Source of the DNA: Gammaproteobacteria bacterium
GTDB taxonomy: Bacteria > Pseudomonadota > Gammaproteobacteria > Steroidobacterales > GCA-2729495
Assembly (NCBI GenBank): GCA_023383735.1
Contig: JAHDYN010000010.1
Coordinates: forward strand, 1-14,169
Direction of reading: 5' to 3'
Length of the DNA: 14,169 nt
Shown here: positions 6,956 through 14,169 of the stretch, in pieces
How the letters are laid out: every line of letters starts with the position of its first letter
Position numbering within the stretch: position 1 is the stretch's first letter
Notes under the pieces: generated by a model
Databases searched by the model: none
What the model was told of the DNA's origin: nothing
What the model saw: only the letters and a program-made list of their open reading frames with translations
Made by a program: the position numbers and the translations under genes

Positions 6956-8095
6956 TTATGGCATGGAAACCGCTGATTGCTGCCGGGCCAGGAACTCGGC
7001 GGCAAAGGCATCCAGCTCGCCCCGCCCGATCGCGGCGCGCAGCCGGACCATGAGTTGTACATAAAAATGCAGGTTGTGGATGGTATTGAGCCGTGAACCG
7101 AGCATCTCGCCGCATTGGTCGAGGTGCCGCAGGTAGGCGCGGCTGTAGTTCCGGCAGGTATAGCAGCTGCAGCCTGGCTCGATAGGCAGCGGGTCGTCCC
7201 GGTACCGCGCATTGCGGATCCGCACCACCCCGTCGCCGGTGAACAGCGAACCGTTGCGGGCGTTGCGCGTGGGCATCACGCAATCGAACATGTCCACGCC
7301 GCGGAGCACTGCCTTGACGATGTCCGAGGGCGTGCCTACCCCCATGAGATAGCGCGGCTGTGTGACCGGCATCTGCGGCAGCAGGTGGTCGAGGACCCGC
7401 AGCCGGTCGTCCTCCGGCTCGCCGACCGACAGGCCGCCGATCGCCAGGCCGTCGAAACCGATGTCCAGCAGCCCGGCCAGCGACTCGCTGCGCAGCGACT
7501 CGTGCATGCCGCCCTGCACGATGCCGAACAGCGCCGAACCGGCCTCTGGCGCCGTGCCGGCATCGAAGGCGGTACGGCTGCGCGCTGCCCAGCGCAGCGA
7601 GAGTTCCATGGAGGCGCGCGCCACCGCTTCCGTCGCCGGGTAGTCGGTGCATTCGTCAAAGATCATCTGGATGTCGCTGCCGAGCTGCGCCTGCACCTCC
7701 ATGGCGCGCTCCGGTGACAGGAACACCAGGCTCCCATCGATCGGCGCACGAAACTCGACACCCGCTTCGCTGATTTTGTTCTTGGTGGCGAGGCTCCACA
7801 CCTGGAACCCGCCCGAGTCGGTCAGGATCGGCCGCTGCCAGTGCATGAAGCGGTGCAGGCCGCCGAGCGTCTGCATCAGCTCGCCGCCTGGCCGCAGCAT
7901 CAGGTGAAAGGTGTTGCCGAGAATGATCTCTGCGCCCAGCGACTCCAGATCCTCGGGCGTCAGCGTCTTTACCGCGCCATAGGTGCCAACCGGCATGAAC
8001 ACCGGCGTATCGACCACACCATGGGCGAGCCTCAGCCGGCCGCAGCGCGCCGCACCATCGGTGGCCAGCAGCTCAAAGCTGAAAACAGCGCTCAT
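6956..8095 (-). CDS. tgt: Queuine (archaeosine-type) tRNA-guanine transglycosylase
   Basis: Swaps guanine-34 for preQ1 in the GUN anticodons of Asp, Asn, His and Tyr tRNAs. I chose the ATG at 8095 (379 residues, MSAVFSFELLATDGAARCGRL), which gives the usual family N terminus and an ATGA overlap with the queA stop, over an ATG 21 bases upstream inside queA. The catalytic residues are visible: Asp93 in PILTDSGGFQV and Asp271 in MFDCVMPTRNARNG, the nucleophile motif, with substrate-recognition sequences FGIVQGG and GLAIGGLSVGE between them. The zinc site is complete: Cys309, Cys311 and Cys314 (CSCYTC) with His340 (TIHNLHFY). The product is the substrate of QueA, encoded just upstream, so the two enzymes of successive steps are translationally coupled. 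Confidence 0.97.
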   Translation of the reverse strand: MSAVFSFELLATDGAARCGRLRLAHGVVDTPVFMPVGTYGAVKTLTPEDLESLGAEIILGNTFHLMLRPGGELMQTLGGLHRFMHWQRPILTDSGGFQVWSLATKNKISEAGVEFRAPIDGSLVFLSPERAMEVQAQLGSDIQMIFDECTDYPATEAVARASMELSLRWAARSRTAFDAGTAPEAGSALFGIVQGGMHESLRSESLAGLLDIGFDGLAIGGLSVGEPEDDRLRVLDHLLPQMPVTQPRYLMGVGTPSDIVKAVLRGVDMFDCVMPTRNARNGSLFTGDGVVRIRNARYRDDPLPIEPGCSCYTCRNYSRAYLRHLDQCGEMLGSRLNTIHNLHFYVQLMVRLRAAIGRGELDAFAAEFLARQQSAVSMP

Positions 8096-9120
8096 GGCGT
8101 TCCGCTGTCCCGGCACAGAAACATCGCATCTCCATAACTGAAGAAACGGTAGCGGCGGGCCACCGCTTCCCGGTAGGCCGCCATCACCCGCTCCATGCCG
8201 CCAAAGGCGGCGACCAGCATCAACAGCGAGGACTCCGGCAGATGAAAGTTCGTGACCAGTGCATCCACCACCTGGAAACGATAACCCGGGCGGATGAACA
8301 GGCTGGTCTCGCCGTCAAAGGGCCGCAGCACACCGGCGCCGGCGGCTGTCTCGAGTCCGCGCACGGCCGTCGTGCCCACCGCCACCACGCGCCCGCCGCG
8401 CGCACGACAATCGGCCACCGCCGCACACAGCTCTGTCGATACCGTCAGACGCTCCGCATGCAGGCGTCCGGTCTTCAGGTGGTGCGGCCGCAGAGGCGCG
8501 AACGTGCCTGCACCCACGTGCAAGGTCAAGCGGCCAAAGGCGACGCCCTGCGCAGAAAGCCTCGCCAGCAGGGCCGCGTCGAAATGCAGGCCGGCGGTCG
8601 GTGCCGCCACCGAACCACGCTCACGGGCATAGACGGTCTGGTAGCGCTCCCGGTCTGCGCTCTCGTCTGTCCGGCGGATATAAGGTGGCAGCGGCACATG
8701 GCCGGCCTCGTCGAGCAGCTCGACCACCGGCCGCGCAAAACGCAGCACGAAAAACTCGTCCTGGCGGCGGAGCACCGTCGCCTCCACCTCGCCATCGAAG
8801 GACAGGACGGCACCAGGCTTCGGCGCATGGCTGGAGCGCAACTGCACCAGCGCCTCGTCCGGCGACAGCACCCGCTCCAGCAGCATTTCCACCCGGCCAC
8901 CGCTGGCCTTGGCGCCATACAGCCGGGCCGGGAGGACGCGGGTGTCATTCACCACCAGCAGGTCACCCGACCGCAGCAGGCCAGGCAGTTCGGCGAACTG
9001 CCGGTCATTGAGCACCCCGCCTGCCCCGACCTCGAGCAGCCGGCTGGCGGTGCGCTCCGGCAGCGGCTGCTGGGCGATCAGCTCGGGGGGCAGCTCGAAA
9101 TTGAAATCGGCGGGATCCAT
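8092..9120 (-). CDS. queA: S-adenosylmethionine:tRNA ribosyltransferase-isomerase QueA
   Basis: Predicted 342-residue enzyme that transfers and isomerises the ribosyl part of SAM onto preQ1-modified tRNA to make epoxyqueuosine. Family motifs in order are FNFELPPELIAQ at 6-17, VNDTRVLPARL at 57-67, HVPLPPYIRR at 141-150, AAPTAGLHF at 172-180 and HVGAGTFAPL at 201-210. The N terminus aligns directly with E. coli QueA (DFSFELPESLIA, from memory), supporting this ATG. It is the first gene of the queA-tgt-yajC-secD-secF cluster and overlaps tgt by four bases (ATGA). Its start is preceded by a perfect 8-bp hairpin that holds the only AGGA Shine-Dalgarno candidate in its loop, a possible control of translation. 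Confidence 0.96.
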   Translation of the reverse strand: MDPADFNFELPPELIAQQPLPERTASRLLEVGAGGVLNDRQFAELPGLLRSGDLLVVNDTRVLPARLYGAKASGGRVEMLLERVLSPDEALVQLRSSHAPKPGAVLSFDGEVEATVLRRQDEFFVLRFARPVVELLDEAGHVPLPPYIRRTDESADRERYQTVYARERGSVAAPTAGLHFDAALLARLSAQGVAFGRLTLHVGAGTFAPLRPHHLKTGRLHAERLTVSTELCAAVADCRARGGRVVAVGTTAVRGLETAAGAGVLRPFDGETSLFIRPGYRFQVVDALVTNFHLPESSLLMLVAAFGGMERVMAAYREAVARRYRFFSYGDAMFLCRDSGTP

Positions 9121-9152
9121 GCCGGGCGCATCCTAAAGAAGTCGCGCCCGGT
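9121..9152 (-). promoter_or_regulatory. Hairpin in queA leader enclosing the Shine-Dalgarno sequence
   Basis: On the minus strand, CCGGGCGC (9151-9144) pairs perfectly with GCGCCCGG (9129-9122), extended by a G-U pair of 9121 with 9152, around a 14-base loop (9143-9130). The loop carries AGGA, the only ribosome-binding candidate, and the stem ends next to the ATG at 9120. If formed, it would hide the initiation region. It has no U-run, so a terminator is unlikely. Any regulatory role is inference. Confidence 0.4.
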
Positions 9153-9180
9153 TAGCAGCACCTGAGGGCAAACCATCGTG

Positions 9181-9186
9181 TAAACT
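9181..9186 (+). promoter_or_regulatory. Possible -10 box of the tRNA-Leu promoter
   Basis: TAAACT (4 of 6 match to TATAAT) lies 10 bases before the tRNA and is followed by the G+C-rich stretch GCCGGCCCGC, like the discriminator region of stable RNA promoters. No convincing -35 hexamer lies 16-18 bases upstream, so this is weak. Confidence 0.3.
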
Positions 9187-9196
9187 GCCGGCCCGC

Positions 9197-9283
9197 GCCG
9201 GGATGGCGGAACTGGTAGACGCGGCGGACTCAAAATCCGTTGGTGGTGACATCGTGTGGGTTCAAGTCCCTCTCCCGGCACCA
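9197..9283 (+). tRNA. tRNA-Leu (anticodon CAA), CCA end encoded
   Basis: An 87-base leucine tRNA decoding UUG. The acceptor arms GCCGGGA (9197-9203) and TCCCGGC (9273-9279) pair fully, followed by A and the encoded CCA (9281-9283). The anticodon stem GCGGA/TCCGT (9224-9228 with 9236-9240) holds the 7-base loop CTCAAAA with anticodon CAA at 9231-9233. The T arm contains GTTCAAG, and the D loop contains GGTAGAC. The long variable arm (about 9241-9255) is the class II structure expected for leucine. It stands alone between queA and the oxygenase gene, on the opposite strand to queA. Confidence 0.97.
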
Positions 9284-9333
9284 TATTTTGGCCCAGCAAG
9301 CATTGACGGCATCAGCCGGGACGGCCTCCAGCC

Positions 9334-9951
9334 ATGACCGTACACAGCTTCTTTCCCACGCAGGTCTACTCGGCACACCTGCGGCACGCCGGCTGGCTGC
9401 GCTTCAATCGCGAACTGCTGCGCGAATGTCAGCAGGTGCGCGAGCACGATGAGGCCGGCCAGAAGTGGTGTAAAAAAAACTACCCGGGCGGCTACACCTC
9501 ATACGGCAGCCTCTGCCACATGCAGAAGATGTCCTCGACCTTCGAGGCGCTGGAGAAAAAAATCAACCGGCACGTCAAGGCCTATGCCCGCGCGCTCGAA
9601 CTCGACATGACGGGCCGCGAACTGACGATGACCGATTGCTGGATCAACATCATGCCGGAGCATGTGGTGCACGGCCTGCACATCCACCCGACCTCGACCA
9701 TCAGCGGCACCTATTACGTGCAGACGCCGAAGGGCTGCTCGGGACTGAAGTTCGAGGACCCGCGCCTGGACCGCTTCATGGCGTCACCGCCGCGCAAGGC
9801 CGACTGCAGCCCGGAAAACCAGCCGTGGATCACCATCCCGGCGAAGGCCGGCAACGTGGTGCTGTTCGAAAGCTGGATACGGCACGAGGTGCCGATCAAC
9901 CAGCGCCGCGCCGAACGCATCAGCATCAGCTTCAACTACAACTGGTTCTGA
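9334..9951 (+). CDS. Putative 2-oxoglutarate/Fe(II)-dependent oxygenase (TIGR02466-like family)
   Basis: Predicted 205-residue soluble protein with the layout of small putative 2-oxoglutarate-dependent dioxygenases. The core HGLHIHPTSTISGTYYVQTP (113-132) supplies candidate iron-binding His116/His118 in the H-x-H/D position followed by the SGxYYV strand. LKFEDPR (138-144) follows, then a G-x-VVLFESWIRHEVPIN segment with the distal iron ligand His184. Arg195 in ERISISFNYNW would bind the 2-oxoglutarate carboxylate. The substrate is unknown; proteins of this type are often uncharacterised in proteobacteria. It begins 51 bases after tRNA-Leu and converges on the pseudouridine synthase/methyltransferase gene, whose stop codon is 6 bases away. 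The family name is from memory of the motif pattern and has not been searched. Confidence 0.75.
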   Translation: MTVHSFFPTQVYSAHLRHAGWLRFNRELLRECQQVREHDEAGQKWCKKNYPGGYTSYGSLCHMQKMSSTFEALEKKINRHVKAYARALELDMTGRELTMTDCWINIMPEHVVHGLHIHPTSTISGTYYVQTPKGCSGLKFEDPRLDRFMASPPRKADCSPENQPWITIPAKAGNVVLFESWIRHEVPINQRRAERISISFNYNWF

Positions 9952-9957
9952 GCCGCC

Positions 9958-11520
<1,563 letters not shown>

Positions 11521-11535
11521 GCCCGCGCTTCCGCC

Positions 11536-12000
11536 TCAGCGGCTCTTGATGGCCAGCAGTTCCACCTCGAAGATCAGCGTCGCACCCGGCGGGATCACGC
11601 CGCCGGCACCGCGGTCGCCGTAGGCAATCGAGGACGGACAGACCAGCTGCGCCTTCTCGCCCACATGCATGCGCTGCACGCCTTCCGTCCAGCAGGGAAT
11701 CACCTGGTTCAGGCCGAACTCGGCCGGCTCGCCACGATCCACCGAGCTGTCGAAGATCTTCCCGCCAGGCAGCGTGCCGTGATAGTGGACGCGCACCATG
11801 TCGGTGGCCTTCGGCTGCGCACCGGTGCCCGGCGTGAGCGTGCGGAACACCAGCCCCGATTCGGTCTGCACCGCACCGGGCTCCTGCGCCGCGCGCTGCA
11901 GATAGTCTGCCGCTGCCTGTTTTGCTTCAGGCGTCTGCCCGCTGCACCCCGTGCTCAACAACGCAGCCGCGACAAACACGGCACTGACCCGACGAATCAT
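11536..12000 (-). CDS. FKBP-type peptidyl-prolyl cis-trans isomerase, predicted lipoprotein
   Basis: I chose the ATG at 12000 (154 residues) because an AGAGGAGA Shine-Dalgarno sequence lies 7-8 bases upstream and because it exposes a signal peptide: MIRRVSAVFVAAALLSTGC, with Cys19 as the probable lipidated residue. The lipobox is slightly atypical (Ser at -3). The frame is open upstream to 12123 but that part lacks signal features. A single FKBP domain spans about 58-152, with MVRVHYHGTLPGGKIFDSS, GVQRMHVGEKAQLVCPSSIAYGD and GVIPPGATLIFEVELL. This is the Mip/FkpA-type layout with a shorter N-terminal part. It probably helps protein folding in the periplasm. Its stop is 15 bases from the start of the RNA modification gene, so they likely share a transcript, although no functional link is obvious. 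Confidence 0.9.
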   Translation of the reverse strand: MIRRVSAVFVAAALLSTGCSGQTPEAKQAAADYLQRAAQEPGAVQTESGLVFRTLTPGTGAQPKATDMVRVHYHGTLPGGKIFDSSVDRGEPAEFGLNQVIPCWTEGVQRMHVGEKAQLVCPSSIAYGDRGAGGVIPPGATLIFEVELLAIKSR

Positions 12001-12131
12001 GCTGCACTCTCCTCTTCGCGCTCCAGACCGGCGCGCGGTCGATTCTGCGCCGCGCATCGCCATCACGCCACCCGCAGACGCCGATCCGCCTGCATGGCGC
12101 CCGCACTCCGTTGCGTTTAGCATGGCCAGCC
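12001..12131. promoter_or_regulatory. Divergent intergenic region between FKBP and MDR reductase genes
   Basis: This 131-base gap must hold the promoters of two divergent genes, but I see no clear -35/-10 pair on either strand. The only confident element is the FKBP Shine-Dalgarno sequence, complement at 12009-12014. Confidence 0.3.
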
Positions 12132-13196
12132 ATGCAACCGGCAGTAAACGCGAGATGGTGTGTGGCCCGCCTGCCCACCCGCGACGAGGACATCAGCAGC
12201 CGGCATTTCGCGTGGCAGGAATGCCGAATTCCCGAACTGCAGGACGGCGAGTTCCTGGTGAAGACCCTCTGCCTCGCACCGGCACCGGCGCAACGTGGTT
12301 ATCTGGAACCCGGTTACAGCGATTTTCTGCCCGCGCTCGCCCCTGGCGAGGTCATGCGCGGCCGTGGCATCGGCCAGGTCATCGCCTCACGTCATCCCGA
12401 CCATGCGGCAGGCGAGATCTTCGTCGGTTCGCTCGGCTGGCAGACGTACTCCATACAGAAGCCGCGCGGGGCCGAGTTCGTGTTCAGCACGCGCCGGATT
12501 CCACGCCCCGTGCAGCCGCTTTCCCTGCACCTCGGCATCCTCGGCCAGGCCGGCGCAACCGCCTGGTTCGGCCTGCTGGAGGTCGGCAACCTGCAGGCGG
12601 GCGATGCGGTGCTGGTCTCGGCCGCAGCCGGTGGCGTGGGCTCGGTGGCCGGGCAGATCGCCCGCATCAAGGGCGCAAGGCTGGTGGTCGGCACCGCTGG
12701 CAGCGATGCCAAATGCCGCTGGCTGTGCGACACGCTCGGCTACGACGTGGCGATCAACTACCAGACCGAAAACCTGCATGAGCGCCTGCGCGAGCTGTTC
12801 CCCACCGGCATCGACGTATTCTTCGACAACGTCGGCGGCGACATCCTCGACGCCGCGCTCGCCAACCTGGCAATGCACGCGCGCGTCGTGATCTGCGGAT
12901 TCATCGCCAGCAACTACGCAGCCGAGCCACAGCCCGGGCCGGCCAACTACTCGCGCATCGTCTACAAGCGCGCCCGCATGGAGGGCTTCGTGCTGTTTGA
13001 CTACTGGAACCGCTACCAGGAAGCCGAACAGGCCCTGCTCGGCTGGTATCGCGCCGGTTTGCTGAAGAACTGCGAGGACGTCACCGACGGCCTGGAAAAC
13101 ATGCCCGATGCGCTCGGCGAACTGTTCCGCGGCGGCAATACCGGCATCAAGATCTGCCGGGTCGCACCGGATCCGGAACAGCTGACCGGAGAGTGA
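12132..13196 (+). CDS. NADP-dependent oxidoreductase, MDR superfamily (CurA/prostaglandin reductase-like)
   Basis: Predicted 354-residue zinc-independent medium-chain reductase of the group that reduces alpha,beta double bonds of enones (curcumin reductase, leukotriene B4 dehydrogenase/prostaglandin reductase). I chose the ATG at 12132 (MQPAVNARWCVARLP); a TTG at 12111 in the same frame is the alternative, and neither has a clear Shine-Dalgarno. The N-terminal catalytic domain has the family-like VMRGRGIGQVIAS segment at about 74-86. The Rossmann motif SAAAGGVGSVAGQIARIKGARVVG-type lies at about 163-187, with LGYDVAINYQTE, IDVFFDNVGGDILD and FVLFDYW following in the expected order. No structural zinc cysteine cluster is present. 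It is divergent from the FKBP gene and its stop abuts the integron integrase remnant. Substrate unknown. Confidence 0.9.
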   Translation: MQPAVNARWCVARLPTRDEDISSRHFAWQECRIPELQDGEFLVKTLCLAPAPAQRGYLEPGYSDFLPALAPGEVMRGRGIGQVIASRHPDHAAGEIFVGSLGWQTYSIQKPRGAEFVFSTRRIPRPVQPLSLHLGILGQAGATAWFGLLEVGNLQAGDAVLVSAAAGGVGSVAGQIARIKGARLVVGTAGSDAKCRWLCDTLGYDVAINYQTENLHERLRELFPTGIDVFFDNVGGDILDAALANLAMHARVVICGFIASNYAAEPQPGPANYSRIVYKRARMEGFVLFDYWNRYQEAEQALLGWYRAGLLKNCEDVTDGLENMPDALGELFRGGNTGIKICRVAPDPEQLTGE

Positions 13197-13204
13197 GCGA
13201 GCGA

Positions 13205-13432
13205 TCAGTCATCCGGACCCGTGCCGCCCCGGTATCCCACCTTGCGCTCGACCGCCAGATAGGACAAAAATTGCTCCACTGCAGCAGGCCCCAGGTCGCG
13301 AGGGTGGCGCCGCTCATGGAACAGGATAAAGCGATGCATCCAGTGCAGATACGTCTTCTCTGTCCGGTAGCTCATGTGCCGCGTGCGGATCTGCTCCCGC
13401 GCCGTCGTCAGCAATCCCGCTTCGCGACCCAT
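13205..13432 (-). pseudogene. Integron integrase (IntI-like tyrosine recombinase) remnant, N-terminal domain only
   Basis: The 75-codon frame from the ATG at 13432 encodes the SAM-like DNA-binding N-terminal domain of an integron integrase: REQIRTRHMSYRTEKTYLHW, then MHRFILFHERRHPRDLG and AVEQFLSYLAVERKV. These are hallmarks of IntI proteins (compare REQIRxxHYSxRTExxYVxW...RHPxxLG in IntI family members, from memory). AGGAGAG at 13448-13442 is a good Shine-Dalgarno 9 bases before this ATG; a GTG at 13474 would add 14 residues. Homology stops after ERKV, and the frame ends 10 residues later next to the MDR gene. The whole catalytic domain (the R-H-R-Y residues and the IntI-specific insertion) is missing, so it cannot recombine DNA. 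It faces away from the cassette, the normal intI orientation. Confidence 0.82.
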
Positions 13433-13581
13433 GCCGCCAAACTCTCCTGCGCCCGCCAGGCGCTTGAACGACACCGATCCGTCGCCGGACCAGTATCGTC
13501 AGGGAGCTATATTTTTTGCCACCAGACAAACCGACGATTTCGGGGTGATACGTCGCCCCATTTAATCCCCCCAATTAATAG
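13433..13581 (+). other. Probable attI/leader region of the integron, upstream of the first cassette
   Basis: The 149 bases between the integrase remnant's start codon and the recombination core GTT at 13581 are where attI and the cassette promoter lie in an integron. The cassette joins at GTTCGGC (13581-13587). I cannot define the integrase-binding sites or a convincing Pc promoter by eye, and no gene is present. Assigned by position. Confidence 0.45.
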
Positions 13582-14117
13582 TTCGGCATAAGAAGATGCG
13601 GGGTTGATGAATGACTTCGATGGGCCAAAGGACTTGGGCAATTGTCGTCCTGATTACGAGCTTGGCATCATCCTGTGCCATACACAGAGGATCGCCAAGG
13701 CCAACGCTTGCACATGTCTTACAGTCTCTGCCATCGATCGGTACAGGAACTGACTTCGTAGAAAAGTTTGGTGAGCCGTTTTCCCTGGAGCGCTTGAAGC
13801 CCCTTGAGACTAGCACTAGAGATAGCTGGAAGAGCGTGGACGTAAGCACGCCCGCTGATTTGATCGACAAAGTGCCGAGCGGCACGCAAGCTCTCTTGTA
13901 CTACTTTAGGTATTTAAGTTCGGCTATCAACCCTACTCGTGGCGGCCTGCAAGTTTTGATTGGGGACAACGATCGCGTGGTCGGCTGGACATACAGCAGA
14001 TCTCTAATTGGGCACGAGAATGAAGCCTACTTTCTTGGCATCTCAGACACCACCAGATGACGGCCGAACAAGGCGTTCAAGCGGACGCTCGAAGACTCGC
14101 GCCGCTTAACGCACACG
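13582..14117 (+). mobile_element. Integron gene cassette (536 bp), complete with attC
   Basis: The cassette runs from the crossover point in the 5' core site (G at 13581, TT at 13582) to the crossover point in the 3' core site (G at 14117, TT at 14118). Its first six bases TTCGGC, with the preceding G, are the exact reverse complement of the attC R'' box GCCGAAC (14063-14069). This is expected because the cassette's own R' half ends up at its 5' end after integration. It carries one gene in the usual orientation, ending immediately before attC. G+C content is about 50 percent against about two thirds in neighbouring genes, as expected for acquired DNA. Confidence 0.8.
13611..14060 (+). CDS. 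Cassette-encoded hypothetical protein, predicted lipoprotein
   Basis: I do not recognise the family with certainty. The 149-residue product starts with a short polar stretch, a hydrophobic segment at about 9-19 and Cys22 in LASSC, an acceptable lipobox, so it is probably an exported lipoprotein. ATG codons at 13611 and 13620 are both possible; starting at the second (MGQRTW) gives a more usual signal peptide. The mature part has a helix-like start, then FVEKFGEPFS (49-58), and later strand-like stretches ALLYYFRYL (94-102), GLQVLIGDN (112-120) and RVVGWTYSRSL (122-132). This pattern (a G-x-P turn after helices, then beta strands) recalls small BamE/SmpA-like lipoproteins, but that is only a resemblance. 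There is no strong Shine-Dalgarno, common in cassettes. Base use differs from the flanking genes. Confidence 0.72.
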   Translation: MTSMGQRTWAIVVLITSLASSCAIHRGSPRPTLAHVLQSLPSIGTGTDFVEKFGEPFSLERLKPLETSTRDSWKSVDVSTPADLIDKVPSGTQALLYYFRYLSSAINPTRGGLQVLIGDNDRVVGWTYSRSLIGHENEAYFLGISDTTR

Positions 14118-14123
14118 TTGATA
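14063..14123 (+). other. attC recombination site of the gene cassette
   Basis: A 61-base imperfect inverted repeat 2 bases after the stop codon. R'' is GCCGAAC (14063-14069) and R' is GTTGATA (14117-14123), with the crossover after G14117. L'' at 14073-14087 (GCGTTCAAGCGGACG) pairs with L' at 14100-14112 (CGCCGCTTAACGC) except for two unpaired bases, C14078 and A14085. These correspond to the extrahelical G and T of the bottom strand that direct IntI. The central loop is short (about 12 bases). The layout closely resembles the aadA-type attC (from memory). Confidence 0.85.
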
Positions 14124-14169
14124 TGACTTTCTCTGTCAATCGCGATTAGTGATTCATGGTCGTCTCCGC
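14118..14169 (+). mobile_element. Start of a possible second cassette (cut by window edge)
   Basis: Sequence after the 3' core site would belong to the next cassette or to the original attI/flank. An ATG at 14123 is followed by a TAG after eight more codons. Another ATG at 14156 runs off the window after four codons. No gene can be called from 52 bases. Confidence 0.35.

Noticed and set aside
9078..9299. Minus-strand frame whose product contains GEGLEPTRCHHQRILSPP.
   Set aside because: This is the antisense translation of the tRNA-Leu gene, a well-known false protein.
12001..12123. Upstream extension of the FKBP frame.
   Set aside because: It would bury the signal peptide; a good Shine-Dalgarno supports the start at 12000.
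13314..13574. 86-codon minus-strand frame overlapping the integrase remnant.
   Set aside because: Out of frame with the IntI motifs and has no features; a shadow frame.
13603..13609. GTTGATG as an alternative 5' core site of the cassette.
   Set aside because: GTTCGGC at 13581 is an exact complement of the attC R'' box, whereas GTTGATG is not.

Overview
This window is a chromosomal segment of a high-GC bacterium (about two thirds G+C by eye), most likely a gammaproteobacterium. The evidence is gene order: queA-tgt-yajC-secD-secF, suhB divergent from trmJ, and trmJ followed by iscS, an IscU-like gene, iscA and ndk. I cannot name the genus from sequence alone.

Positions 1-2753, minus strand: a tight probable operon, trmJ, iscS, an IscU-like gene, iscA and the first 16 codons of ndk, which runs off the left edge. 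It is a reduced isc locus. No iscR lies between trmJ and iscS, no hscB, hscA or fdx follows iscA, and the IscU-like protein keeps only one of the three cluster-ligand cysteines. Positions 2754-2828: a short divergent promoter region with strong dyad symmetry, feeding trmJ to the left and suhB (2829-3632, plus strand) to the right.

Positions 3690-9120, minus strand: queA, tgt, yajC, secD, secF. This operon couples queuosine tRNA modification to the SecDF-YajC part of the protein export machinery. queA and tgt overlap by ATGA, and a hairpin sits against the queA start codon. Positions 9197-9283: tRNA-Leu(CAA) on the plus strand with encoded CCA.

Positions 9334-13196: a putative 2-oxoglutarate/Fe(II) oxygenase (plus), then on the minus strand an FKBP lipoprotein followed by a two-domain RNA-modification enzyme (RluA-type pseudouridine synthase fused to an RlmI/RlmK-like methyltransferase), then a divergent MDR-family NADP-dependent reductase (plus).

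Positions 13197-14169: an accessory region with integron structure. It holds a minus-strand integron integrase remnant lacking its whole catalytic domain, a gap where attI should be, and one complete gene cassette. The cassette carries a predicted lipoprotein gene of lower G+C and ends in a 61-bp attC site with the expected imperfect arms and two extrahelical bases. The last 52 bases appear to begin the next cassette. The cassette's 5' end (GTTCGGC at 13581) is the exact reverse complement of the attC R'' box (GCCGAAC at 14063), which fixes its limits.
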